DNA from: an uncultured Flavobacteriaceae bacterium
GTDB lineage: Bacteria; Bacteroidota; Bacteroidia; Flavobacteriales; Flavobacteriaceae
Length of the DNA: 64,000 bases
NCBI GenBank assembly: GCA_947500585.1
Contig: CANMSN010000014.1
Span: 18,601 to 82,600, forward strand
Direction: 5' to 3'
This document shows positions 8,921 to 17,846 of this stretch, piece by piece. Both the position numbers and the translations under genes were made by a program. Positions within the stretch are counted from its first letter, which is position 1. Each line of letters begins with the position of its first letter. The notes below the pieces were generated by a model. That model worked only from the letters and a program-made list of their open reading frames with translations. It was not told the origin of the DNA and did no database searches.

Positions 8921-9436
8921 ATGAAAAAACTTGTATTTATAATATTAATTTTTAGCATTGCGTTTTCAATTGAAGCTCAAAACACCAAAGGGTATGCTGT
9001 AATACGTTCTAATTTAGGTACAAGTGGTTCTTCTAAAGTTATAACCACCAAAAACGGTAAGTATTCTATAAGTCAAAGTGTAGGTCAATCTAGTGTTATA
9101 GGTACTTACACAAGCAATGGTTATACATTACGACAAGGCTATCAGCAACCACTAAACAAAATTAAAGTTGTAAACGAAACATTTAAAAATAACAATTTAG
9201 CAGCTACTGTTCATCCAAATCCATTTGAACAATCTGTTTTTGTTTCTTTCACTGAAGCTATAGAACAAGACATTTTGGTATCTGTTTTCGATGTATCTGG
9301 AAAACAAATTTATTTCAGAACATTTGGGCCTTCTCAACGGCTAGAATTAAATCTTAAAGATTTACCCGTAGGAACATATCTTTTGAAAGCTATGTCAGAT
9401 GGAAAATTACTCAACTCAAAACTGATAAAAAAATAA
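8921..9436 (+). CDS. Small T9SS type A sorting-domain protein
   Basis: A 171-residue secreted protein. I place the start at the ATG at 8921, which opens a standard signal peptide (MKKLVFIILIFSIAFSIEAQ); an upstream in-frame TTG at 8903 would add six unneeded residues. The mature N-terminal part is Ser/Gly/Gln-rich (SISQSVGQSSVIGTYTSNGY). The C-terminal 75 residues form a type A T9SS sorting domain: VHPNPFEQSVFVSF, then VFDVSGKQIY, then LPVGTYLLKAMSDGKLLNSKLIKK. T9SS cargo crosses the outer membrane and is surface-attached or released. It probably forms an operon with the next gene, 23 bp away. Confidence 0.88.
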   Translation: MKKLVFIILIFSIAFSIEAQNTKGYAVIRSNLGTSGSSKVITTKNGKYSISQSVGQSSVIGTYTSNGYTLRQGYQQPLNKIKVVNETFKNNNLAATVHPNPFEQSVFVSFTEAIEQDILVSVFDVSGKQIYFRTFGPSQRLELNLKDLPVGTYLLKAMSDGKLLNSKLIKK

Positions 9437-9459
9437 AATACTTTTAAAAACCAACCGTT

Positions 9460-11655
9460 ATGAAACGCATTTTTACTCTAACCTTATTTTTATTTATTTC
9501 AGTTTGTATTTATGCACAAACTGATGGTATATCATACCAAGCTGTAATTATAGGTCCTGATGATTTAGAATTACCTGGTGTAGATTCTCAAGACAACTAT
9601 TTACCCACAACAGAAATAACAATTAGGTTTTCAATTATTGAACCTGGAAGTGGAGAGGTTAAGTTTACAGAAGATCAAGATACAACTACCGATGAATTTG
9701 GTAGAGTAAATTTAATTATTGGAGCTGTTGAGCACGATGATTTTGAGAAGATCGATTGGAATGGAGATTCAAAATCTTTAAAAGTTGAAATTGACTTTAA
9801 AAATGGCGACGGTTTTGTAGATATGAGTATTGAAAAACTAACCTATGTGCCTTATGTAGCTCACAGAGATATTACCGCTTCTGGTACTTTAGAGGTTGAT
9901 GATGATACATTTTTAAATAGGGAATTAACGGTTAACGGTCCAACAACATTAAATAGCACACTTGATATTGCAGACGGAAATCCAGCAAATTTTTCTGGAG
10001 ATTTAAATGTTACAGATCAAAGTACAACAAACTTATCTGGCGCTTTAAATGTAGGTGATCCTCTTGTTGGACCACCAGGTGGTGATCCAAACGCACAAAC
10101 AACTTTAAATGGCTCTTTAACAGTTGTTGGAGAATCTTTCTTTACAGGTTTAGTGGCTGAGGATTTAACTATTAATAATTCAAGTGCATTAAATGGTCGT
10201 GTTGCTATGACTCCAACTTCACAAATTACTATAACATCAACTTTAGAGGAAGATGATGATGATACTAATATTGATCATTATCCAGTAAAAATATCGGGAA
10301 GTAAACAAGGTTTAGCTATAGTGGTAAATGAAAGTAGAACTAATGATAATAATTTTATATCTTTTTGGGATGATACTTCCACTTCAAGTCCTGCTAAATC
10401 TGGTGCTGATGTTACTACAACAAGCCCAACCATGTGGGGGCGTATAGAAGGTGAAACACCAGATGAATTTGGTAATAACGCAGATCATAATTTTACATTA
10501 TTTCAATTAGGTTATGATACAGCTTCTTCTCTTTTTGATGTTGCAACCGCATTAAGTGGTTCAGTAGTAGCGGTTTCAGGCAATGTAGCTGCTGCTTCGT
10601 CTACAACACTTGTTGTAGGTCCTGTTCCTGGAGTTACATTACCTATTCCATCTTTTAACGTTAGTACTAAAGTAGAACTAGTAGCTACTATAGCAGAAAA
10701 AATAGCTGCCGGATTAATTGCAGCTGCGTCAGCTGCAAATCTTGTATGGTATAATGTAAATAAGGATAAATTTCAAGGCGTAACATATGCGTCTGGTGCT
10801 GGTGATTATGCGGAATATTTGTTGAGACAGGATGTTAATGAAGAGATGACTTATGGAGACATAATTGGTGTTAATGGTGGGAAGATATCAAAGAATTTAA
10901 ATGATTCAGAGCGTATACTAGTAATATCGTATAAACCTATTGTTTTAGGAAATATGCCACAACCAAATCGCGAAGCTGAGTACGAAAAAGTAGCTTTTAT
11001 GGGTCAGGTACCTGTAAAAGTTTTTGGAAGGGTAAATATTGGTGATTACATATTACCAAGTGGTAAAAATGATGGGATTGGTATTGCTGTGCCACCCAAT
11101 AAAATAACTATAAGTCAAATTAAGGATATTGTGGGTACAGCTTGGTCTGTAAACCTTTCTGGTTTTGGCTTGGTAAATGTTGCTGTAGGTTTAAATAGAA
11201 ACGATAGCAGTTTAATTTTAGATGAACTAGATAAAAAAGTTAATACCCAAGCAGAAGAAATTAGTTATTTAAAAAATCAAATAGAAAATATTTTGGTAAG
11301 TATTGTGAACATTGAAAACGGGAATGTTTCTAAAAATCAGCTTGCAGGTGTTAGCAGTATTTCAAAAAGTTCAATAGATAAAATTGATGAAGAAACTATT
11401 GCATATGTTGCAAAAGCTAAGGAATTGGCTATAAATGAACTGGAAATTACAGAGCAGGATATTGAAGATGCTATGGTACAAGCAGAAAGGATGCTTAATA
11501 AGATAGGGGAAAATGATATAGCAAAACAGTTTTTTGATAAAATTAGAAGTGATATTGAATATAAGAAGACCTTTATGAGTGAAATTTATGAAGAAGCAAA
11601 AACCGAGTTGCAATATCAAAAAGACTTAATCTTATCTGCAGAAAAACAGAAATAG
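9460..11655 (+). CDS. Large secreted protein with beta-repeat stalk, peptidase-G2-like region and C-terminal coiled coil
   Basis: A 731-residue protein with a signal peptide ending YAQ (residue 20). Residues 21-140 form a beta-rich head (ISYQAVIIGPDDLELPGV) typical of Bacteroidota cell-surface proteins. Residues 145-250 hold short repeats of the LN(S/G)-x-L-x-(I/V) kind, resembling a tail-fibre-like beta-solenoid. A hydrophobic, Ala-rich stretch lies around 370-430. From Asp449, DYAEYL followed by GDIIGVNGGKI and an IGI/IS-P-x-x-x-GN pattern resembles peptidase G2/intramolecular-chaperone domains of phage appendage proteins. The last 150 residues are coiled coil. There is no T9SS sorting domain. 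It sits between two T9SS cargo genes, 13 bp before the LRR gene. The function is unknown; an adhesin or stalk is a guess. Confidence 0.75.
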   Translation: MKRIFTLTLFLFISVCIYAQTDGISYQAVIIGPDDLELPGVDSQDNYLPTTEITIRFSIIEPGSGEVKFTEDQDTTTDEFGRVNLIIGAVEHDDFEKIDWNGDSKSLKVEIDFKNGDGFVDMSIEKLTYVPYVAHRDITASGTLEVDDDTFLNRELTVNGPTTLNSTLDIADGNPANFSGDLNVTDQSTTNLSGALNVGDPLVGPPGGDPNAQTTLNGSLTVVGESFFTGLVAEDLTINNSSALNGRVAMTPTSQITITSTLEEDDDDTNIDHYPVKISGSKQGLAIVVNESRTNDNNFISFWDDTSTSSPAKSGADVTTTSPTMWGRIEGETPDEFGNNADHNFTLFQLGYDTASSLFDVATALSGSVVAVSGNVAAASSTTLVVGPVPGVTLPIPSFNVSTKVELVATIAEKIAAGLIAAASAANLVWYNVNKDKFQGVTYASGAGDYAEYLLRQDVNEEMTYGDIIGVNGGKISKNLNDSERILVISYKPIVLGNMPQPNREAEYEKVAFMGQVPVKVFGRVNIGDYILPSGKNDGIGIAVPPNKITISQIKDIVGTAWSVNLSGFGLVNVAVGLNRNDSSLILDELDKKVNTQAEEISYLKNQIENILVSIVNIENGNVSKNQLAGVSSISKSSIDKIDEETIAYVAKAKELAINELEITEQDIEDAMVQAERMLNKIGENDIAKQFFDKIRSDIEYKKTFMSEIYEEAKTELQYQKDLILSAEKQK

Positions 11656-11668
11656 AATATTCTAATAC

Positions 11669-14600
11669 ATGAAAATAAAATATTTAACTTTTTTATTGTG
11701 TATATCTTTTTGTGTTCACATTTTAAATGCTCAAACAACGGCCGTACCTGATAGTAATTTTGAAAATTATTTAGAAACTCACGACCAAAATGGAGGTGAA
11801 GTGTCTATTGGTGATGATACTAGTATGGGGGATGGTATTGATGGGAATGGACTGGTTTTTACAGAAAGAATCAATTCGGTTGTTAGTCTTACTATTAATA
11901 ATCTGAGTATTGAAACGCTAATAGGGATTGAAGGTTTTAGTAGTTTAGAAACACTTATTTGTAATGGCAATAATTTATCTACACTTGATGTTGCCAATAA
12001 TACTAATTTAAAAACGTTATTATGTGCTTCTAATCAGTTGGATAACTTAAACATATCAGCTAATAATAACTTAGAAGATATTGATTGTTCTGATAATCAA
12101 ATTTCTTTACTTGATGTCTATAGCAATCAATCGCTAATAGATTTAAGGTGTTCAGATAATAGAATTTTAGATATTGATGTGAGTCAAAATGTTGATTTAA
12201 CATCATTATCAGTTTCAAATAATAGGTTAAGTACTTTAGATGTTGGGAATAATACAAAGTTAGAAAGCCTGTATTGTGCCTCCAACCAAATAACAAATTT
12301 AGATTTATCATCTAATACGTATTTAAAAGTATTAGATGCCTCAAACAACTTAATTTCTAACTTAGATTTAAGCACAATTAACACAGTTGCTTGTCCAGAC
12401 CCACAAACCGATCCAGTAACCGTTTGTCAAGGTGCATCGTCAATCAATGTATCCAATAATCAACTCACATCTTTAATTGTAGCTAATGGTTTTAACGATT
12501 TAGTTACGTCATTTACTTCAGAAGGCAATCCAGATTTAGCTTGTATTCAGGTAGATATTGGTTTTACACCAAATGCTACTTGGATAAAAGATGATTGGGC
12601 GTATTATACAGAAACCACGTGTACAGATATTTATACCTATGTACCCGATGATAATTTTGAACAGGCTTTGATTGATTTAGGCTATGATGATGTAATGGAT
12701 AATTTGGTATTAAGAGACAATATCAATGCCATTGGAACATTAGATATTTCAAACTTAAATATTGATAATTTAACAGGTATAGAAGATTTTATAGCATTAG
12801 AAACTTTGAATTTTAGTGGTAATAACATTGAAGCGTTAGATATTTCAATGCTCACAGCTTTAACGAATCTTAATGCTTCAAATAACGCTTTAGAGGGTAT
12901 AGATTTGAGTAACAATTTAAACCTCACCTTTTTGAATATTTCCAATAATAATCTGGAAAATTTAGATGTAAATAGCAATCTTTCTTTAGGTGATTTAAAT
13001 TGTTCAAATAACAATATTCTATCTTTAGATTTAAGCGGTAACACCAACCTGACAGATTTTAATTGTGCATCCAATACATTAGAACTTTTAAATCTTAAAA
13101 ATGGTCAGAATGGAAATCTAGTAAACTTTGATGCCACAGCCAATGCAAATTTATCTTGTATTGAAACCGATACAGGTGCAGTTCCTGGAGGCGTAACTTG
13201 GTCTATTGATACCACAGCTTCATACGCCATAAATTGTGGAACCTATGTGCCAGATGATGGTTTTGAGCAAGCCATTATTGATGCAGGTTTTGATGTTGGA
13301 CCGCTTGATAATTATGTGCCAACAGCAAATATTATAGGAGAAACTAATCTTAATGTTAGTGGTTATAATATTGTAGATTTAACTGGTATCGAGGATTTTG
13401 CAGCTTTACAGGTTTTAGATTGCTCTAATAATACTATTGTTGAACTTAATTTAACAGCAAACAATGCATTAACAAGTGTTACTTGTAATAATAATACTTT
13501 GGAGTTTTTAGATTTACGAAATGGTTCTAACAATCCGCAATTAGTAACTTTTAATGCCACCAATAATCCTAATTTATTTTGTGTCAATGTTGATGATGCT
13601 AACTATTCTCAAAATGCTGCTGGTTGGTTAGAAGATGCATTAGTAATTTATAATACAGATTGCCAAAACAATAGATATACACCAATTCCTGATGATAATT
13701 TTGAGCAAGCTTTAATAGATTTAGGCTTAGATTCTGGACCATTAGACAATCAAGTACTAACTGCCAATATAGAATATCTTACGTCGTTAAATGTAAGTGG
13801 AGAAAATATTGAAAGTCTAGAGGGTATCAAAGCGTTTTTATCTTTAACAGAGTTAGATTGTAGCGATAACTACTTAGATGAGTTGGACGTTAGCGGTATG
13901 ATTAATTTAGAAGAATTATACTGTAGTTCAAATTATTTATTAACCAATATTGCTGGAGCTATTGGCGCTTTAAATACTACTGGAACACCAAGTTTAAGAA
14001 AATTGTTTTGTTCAGATAATAATTTAGCAGATTTAGATATATCTCTAAATACTAATTTAGCAGAATTAGATTGTTCAAATAATAGTATAGCAAGCTTAGA
14101 TATAAGTAATAATAATAGTTTAATTGAAATAAGTTGTAATAATAATGAAATTTCAAATTTTACAAGTTACACAGCAAATAATTCAACCTTAACTAAGATA
14201 AGTTGTAACAATAATGCGCTTTCAACTTTAGCAGTCAATCGATGTTTAGCATTAACGACTTTAAATTGTAGATCTAATTCTTTAAGCTTACTTGATATTA
14301 GTGCAAACGGATTTTTAGAAGTTTTAGATTTTTCGGATAATCAATTAACAGATATTGATTTATCTGGCGGAAGTTTAATAGCAGTATCAGGTTCGCAAAA
14401 TCAACTAACAAATGTAAACGATTTAACATCAGCATTTCTAGAAAGTTTAATATTAGATAATAATGAAATAACAGATTTTACTGTATTAAATACGTTAAAA
14501 TATATATCAATTAGTAATAATCAACTCTCAGATTTAGATGTTAGTGCTAACACCAACCTAATTGAATTGAATGTAAGCAACAATCAATTAACAAATTTGC

Positions 14601-17065
14601 TATTATCAACAAATTTAAATCAACTAAAAACACTTAATTGTAGTAACAATGAAATTACAGGTGATTTCGATTTATCAAGTATGGGTATTGGTGCATGTCC
14701 TGCGCAAAATGCAAATAATCCTTTAGATTTTTGTCCAGATAATATAACAATTAATGTGTCTGGAAATCAACTGGAATTTATAAATATTCAAAACGGTATC
14801 AATAACGAAATATCTAATTTTTCAGCAACCAACAATCCAGAATTGTATTGTATTCAAGTTGATGATATAAATAATATAGGGGAGAGTTGGGCTAAAGACA
14901 CTGCAACAGAATATAGCATTGATTGTCGTTTTGGCGAAACCTATGTACCAGACGATAATTTTGAACAAGCTTTAATCGCTTTGGGTTACGATATAGCTCC
15001 TTTAGACGATTATGTTACCACGGCAACTATAGAAGTTTTAACTGAATTAGATGTTAGTGGAAATAGTATACAGGATTTAACAGGCATTGAAGATTTTACA
15101 GCTTTACAAAATTTAAATTGTTCTAGTAATAATCTGAGTACTATTGATATTAGTAAAAATACAAACCTAACAGAAATCAATTGTTCTAATAACGAATTAG
15201 CAACTTTAGATGTAACGGAAACCCAAAATATTATCAATATAAATATTTCTAATAATTTATTAATAGAATTTGATGCGAGTCTCTTACCAGCACTTCAAAG
15301 TTTTAATTGCGATAGTAACAACATTGTAGAATTATATTTTACAACAAATACATCGCTTACCAATTTAAGTTGTGCATCAAATTTATTAGAGGTTTTAGAC
15401 TTGCAGAATGGTCAAAACCCAAACCTTTCAAATTTAAATGCACAAAACAATCCAGATTTAAGTTGCATTCAAACGGATAATGGAAATGCCCCAGGAGGTG
15501 TAGCTTGGTTAAAAGATGCCACAACCGAGTATGCTATTAATTGTCGTTTTGGAGAAACTTTTGTGCCTGATGATAATTTTGAACAAGCCCTAATTGATTT
15601 AGGTTACGACGTAGCACCTTTAGATGATTATGTGCCTACTCCAAATATTGAAACATTACGCACTTTAAGTTTAAGTGAAAAAGAGATTTCAGATTTAACA
15701 GGTATTGAAGATTTTGTATCGCTTACAAGTTTAAATATTGAAGGTAATACTTTAGAAACCATAGATTTAAGCGCTAATGTATTGTTAAATAGTTTAAACG
15801 TATCTAATAATCAATTTTCAACAATAAACATTTCAAATCTAACAGTATTACGTGTTTTAGATGTTTCAAACAATAGTTTATCAGAAATAAATACAGATTC
15901 AAATTTAGGTCTTACAGAATTAAATATCTCAGATAATTTACTTACAACACTAGACGTAAGTTTGTTGTTAAATCTACGAAGACTTAACTGTTCATCCAAT
16001 CAATTAGAAGCTTTAGATGTTACAGCAAATAATAAATTGATTGAACTATTTTGTACATCAAATGCATTTATCCAAGATAAATTGAACATACAAAACGGCG
16101 CAAATACTATTTTAAGAACGTTTAATGCATCAAACAACCCCGATTTATCATGTATTTTGGTTGATGACCCTGTTGCGGTTATTTCTAATGTTGATGGAAG
16201 TTATGATAATTGGTTTAAAGATGCTACTACTAATTACCAAGCCGTGTGTGATGATGCTGATAATGATGGTGTTGCGAATGAAGATGATTTATGCCCAGGA
16301 ACACCCTTTGGCGAACCTGTAGATTTATTCGGATGTCGTTTTTCAATATTACCAGAAGACAATTTCACGATATTAATAACAGACGAAACATGTTTAAATA
16401 ATAACAACGGTATAATTAATATCAGAACAAAAGAATTATACGAGTATAAGGCGCATGTAACTAATGATATTTTTGATAAAGAATATACGTTTACTAACGA
16501 AATAAATATTCTTAACATGCTAGCAGGAACCTATAGCTTGTGTATTACTTCAGAAGACTTACCAAATTTCCAGCGTTGTTTTGAAGTGGTTATTAATCAC
16601 CCAGCAAATTTGGATGTTATTACTAGTAAAAGTAATAAAGGGAAAGAAGCCACTTTTAATTTGTCAGGCAGTTCTAGTTATCATATAGATTTTAATGGGT
16701 TAAAGTTTACCACTTCGAAATCTCAATTGACTTTGCAGTTAGAAAACGGAAAGAATACTATAAAAATTTCTACCGATTTACCATGTCAAGGTGTGCATGA
16801 AGAAAATATATTACTATCAAACAATATGTTTGCCCATCCAAATCCGTTTAAAGATGAAATTAATCTTTACTTGGGCGATTTAGATAGTGATAATGCTGAA
16901 GTTACCATCTATTCTTATCTCGGACAAATGGTGTTATTCAAACGTTTTAATGTTGAAAACATAAGAACTATAAATATTGATACGCAACAGTTTAAATCGG
17001 GTATTTATACGGTTTCAGTAAGATTAAATAACGCGATAAACACCTTTAAAATTGCAAAAAAATGA
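11669..17065 (+). CDS. Giant modular leucine-rich-repeat surface protein with TSP3-like motif and T9SS sorting domain
   Basis: A 1798-residue protein with a signal peptide ending NAQ (about residue 21). It has six tandem modules beginning near residues 27, 325, 527, 673, 1093 and 1300. Each opens with (V/I)PD(D/S)xFEQALIDLGYD, runs through LTGIEDF and many short LRRs of the LDCSNNxLxxLDxS type, and ends with a Cys/Trp linker (NPDLSCIxxD...WxKD...Y...C). A calcium-binding thrombospondin type-3-like loop (DNDGVANEDDLCPGTP) starts near residue 1531. The last 80 residues are a type A T9SS sorting domain (HPNPFKDEINLY...GIYTVSV). Bacterial LRR proteins of this type usually bind surfaces, polysaccharide or protein. 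It is translationally coupled to the next gene through an ATGA overlap. Confidence 0.93.
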   Translation: MKIKYLTFLLCISFCVHILNAQTTAVPDSNFENYLETHDQNGGEVSIGDDTSMGDGIDGNGLVFTERINSVVSLTINNLSIETLIGIEGFSSLETLICNGNNLSTLDVANNTNLKTLLCASNQLDNLNISANNNLEDIDCSDNQISLLDVYSNQSLIDLRCSDNRILDIDVSQNVDLTSLSVSNNRLSTLDVGNNTKLESLYCASNQITNLDLSSNTYLKVLDASNNLISNLDLSTINTVACPDPQTDPVTVCQGASSINVSNNQLTSLIVANGFNDLVTSFTSEGNPDLACIQVDIGFTPNATWIKDDWAYYTETTCTDIYTYVPDDNFEQALIDLGYDDVMDNLVLRDNINAIGTLDISNLNIDNLTGIEDFIALETLNFSGNNIEALDISMLTALTNLNASNNALEGIDLSNNLNLTFLNISNNNLENLDVNSNLSLGDLNCSNNNILSLDLSGNTNLTDFNCASNTLELLNLKNGQNGNLVNFDATANANLSCIETDTGAVPGGVTWSIDTTASYAINCGTYVPDDGFEQAIIDAGFDVGPLDNYVPTANIIGETNLNVSGYNIVDLTGIEDFAALQVLDCSNNTIVELNLTANNALTSVTCNNNTLEFLDLRNGSNNPQLVTFNATNNPNLFCVNVDDANYSQNAAGWLEDALVIYNTDCQNNRYTPIPDDNFEQALIDLGLDSGPLDNQVLTANIEYLTSLNVSGENIESLEGIKAFLSLTELDCSDNYLDELDVSGMINLEELYCSSNYLLTNIAGAIGALNTTGTPSLRKLFCSDNNLADLDISLNTNLAELDCSNNSIASLDISNNNSLIEISCNNNEISNFTSYTANNSTLTKISCNNNALSTLAVNRCLALTTLNCRSNSLSLLDISANGFLEVLDFSDNQLTDIDLSGGSLIAVSGSQNQLTNVNDLTSAFLESLILDNNEITDFTVLNTLKYISISNNQLSDLDVSANTNLIELNVSNNQLTNLLLSTNLNQLKTLNCSNNEITGDFDLSSMGIGACPAQNANNPLDFCPDNITINVSGNQLEFINIQNGINNEISNFSATNNPELYCIQVDDINNIGESWAKDTATEYSIDCRFGETYVPDDNFEQALIALGYDIAPLDDYVTTATIEVLTELDVSGNSIQDLTGIEDFTALQNLNCSSNNLSTIDISKNTNLTEINCSNNELATLDVTETQNIININISNNLLIEFDASLLPALQSFNCDSNNIVELYFTTNTSLTNLSCASNLLEVLDLQNGQNPNLSNLNAQNNPDLSCIQTDNGNAPGGVAWLKDATTEYAINCRFGETFVPDDNFEQALIDLGYDVAPLDDYVPTPNIETLRTLSLSEKEISDLTGIEDFVSLTSLNIEGNTLETIDLSANVLLNSLNVSNNQFSTINISNLTVLRVLDVSNNSLSEINTDSNLGLTELNISDNLLTTLDVSLLLNLRRLNCSSNQLEALDVTANNKLIELFCTSNAFIQDKLNIQNGANTILRTFNASNNPDLSCILVDDPVAVISNVDGSYDNWFKDATTNYQAVCDDADNDGVANEDDLCPGTPFGEPVDLFGCRFSILPEDNFTILITDETCLNNNNGIINIRTKELYEYKAHVTNDIFDKEYTFTNEINILNMLAGTYSLCITSEDLPNFQRCFEVVINHPANLDVITSKSNKGKEATFNLSGSSSYHIDFNGLKFTTSKSQLTLQLENGKNTIKISTDLPCQGVHEENILLSNNMFAHPNPFKDEINLYLGDLDSDNAEVTIYSYLGQMVLFKRFNVENIRTINIDTQQFKSGIYTVSVRLNNAINTFKIAKK

Positions 17066-17769
17066 GAAAATTAATCTACATGTTTTGTATTGCTATTTTT
17101 GTTTTTGCTTGTAGTAATTCGTCTCCTGGTGATGATAATCCAAACGGAGAAGAAGGCGAAAATCCTACTGCAAACGATAAGCTAAAAGTAAATTTACAAT
17201 TTCCTCATAAAGATGCACTCTGTAATACAGGAACAGATATTACACCCACGCAAAGCACAGTTGTTTTTGAATGGGAAGCTAGCGATATAGCTGAAAGTTA
17301 TACCATTTTTGTAACAAATTTAGTAGATGGATCTTCTATTGAAGAAGACTCTAGTGAAGACAAAATAGGAATTGTATTAAATAGGGCAACGCCATATTCG
17401 TGGTATGTAGTATCTAAAAATACTTCTAGAACAGTAGAAAGCGATACTTGGAAATTTTATAATGCAGGCGAAGGCGTAGAAAACTATGTACCATTTCCAG
17501 CTACCATTAACGCCCCTGCTATGGCTGCAGACGTAAACGCAGGTAATGTGACCTTGAGATGGACAGGAAGTGACATTGATAACGATATTGCTGGTTACGA
17601 TGTCTATTTTGGTACAAACAATAATCCTGATATATATGAAAGTGATGTTACAGCTAGTGAATTAAATGTATCTGTAACTTCAGCAACTATTTACTACTGG
17701 AAAATTGTAACTAAAGATGCAATTGGTAATGCATCAGATTCTGGAGTTTTTCAGTTTAGCGTTTTATAG
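17062..17769 (+). CDS. Lipoprotein with two fibronectin type III-like domains
   Basis: A 235-residue lipoprotein with lipobox VFAC (lipidated Cys17), followed by an acidic, Gly/Pro/Asn-rich linker of the kind found on surface-exposed Bacteroidota lipoproteins. Two Fn3-like beta-sandwiches follow (about residues 50-135 and 140-235), each with the pattern VFEWEASD...YTIFVTN / LRWTGSDIDNDIAGYDVYFG and ending YYWKIVTKDAIGN. The start ATG overlaps the LRR gene stop (ATGA), implying coupled translation and a joint role at the surface, for example as an anchor or partner of the LRR protein (inference). Confidence 0.82.
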   Translation: MRKLIYMFCIAIFVFACSNSSPGDDNPNGEEGENPTANDKLKVNLQFPHKDALCNTGTDITPTQSTVVFEWEASDIAESYTIFVTNLVDGSSIEEDSSEDKIGIVLNRATPYSWYVVSKNTSRTVESDTWKFYNAGEGVENYVPFPATINAPAMAADVNAGNVTLRWTGSDIDNDIAGYDVYFGTNNNPDIYESDVTASELNVSVTSATIYYWKIVTKDAIGNASDSGVFQFSVL

Positions 17770-17846
17770 CTAGCTTAACTCTTAACGTATTTTTTAGATT
17801 TCAAAATTTATAATAGCTGTATATTTACATGAATTTTTAAGGTTAT

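Noticed and set aside
9460..11655. Prophage or contractile-injection (tail-like) cluster
   Set aside because: Only a fibre/chaperone-like region is present; there are no sheath, baseplate, capsid, terminase or integrase genes.
12682..13074. Long antisense open frames across the LRR gene (also 13363-13587, 15010-15237, 16234-16518)
   Set aside because: They arise from the repetitive codon use of the LRR modules; the sense gene has signal peptide, domains and sorting signal, while the antisense products are low-complexity.
11669..17065. Repeated DNA considered as a CRISPR or VNTR array
   Set aside because: The repeats are in-frame, degenerate LRR codons without constant spacers.
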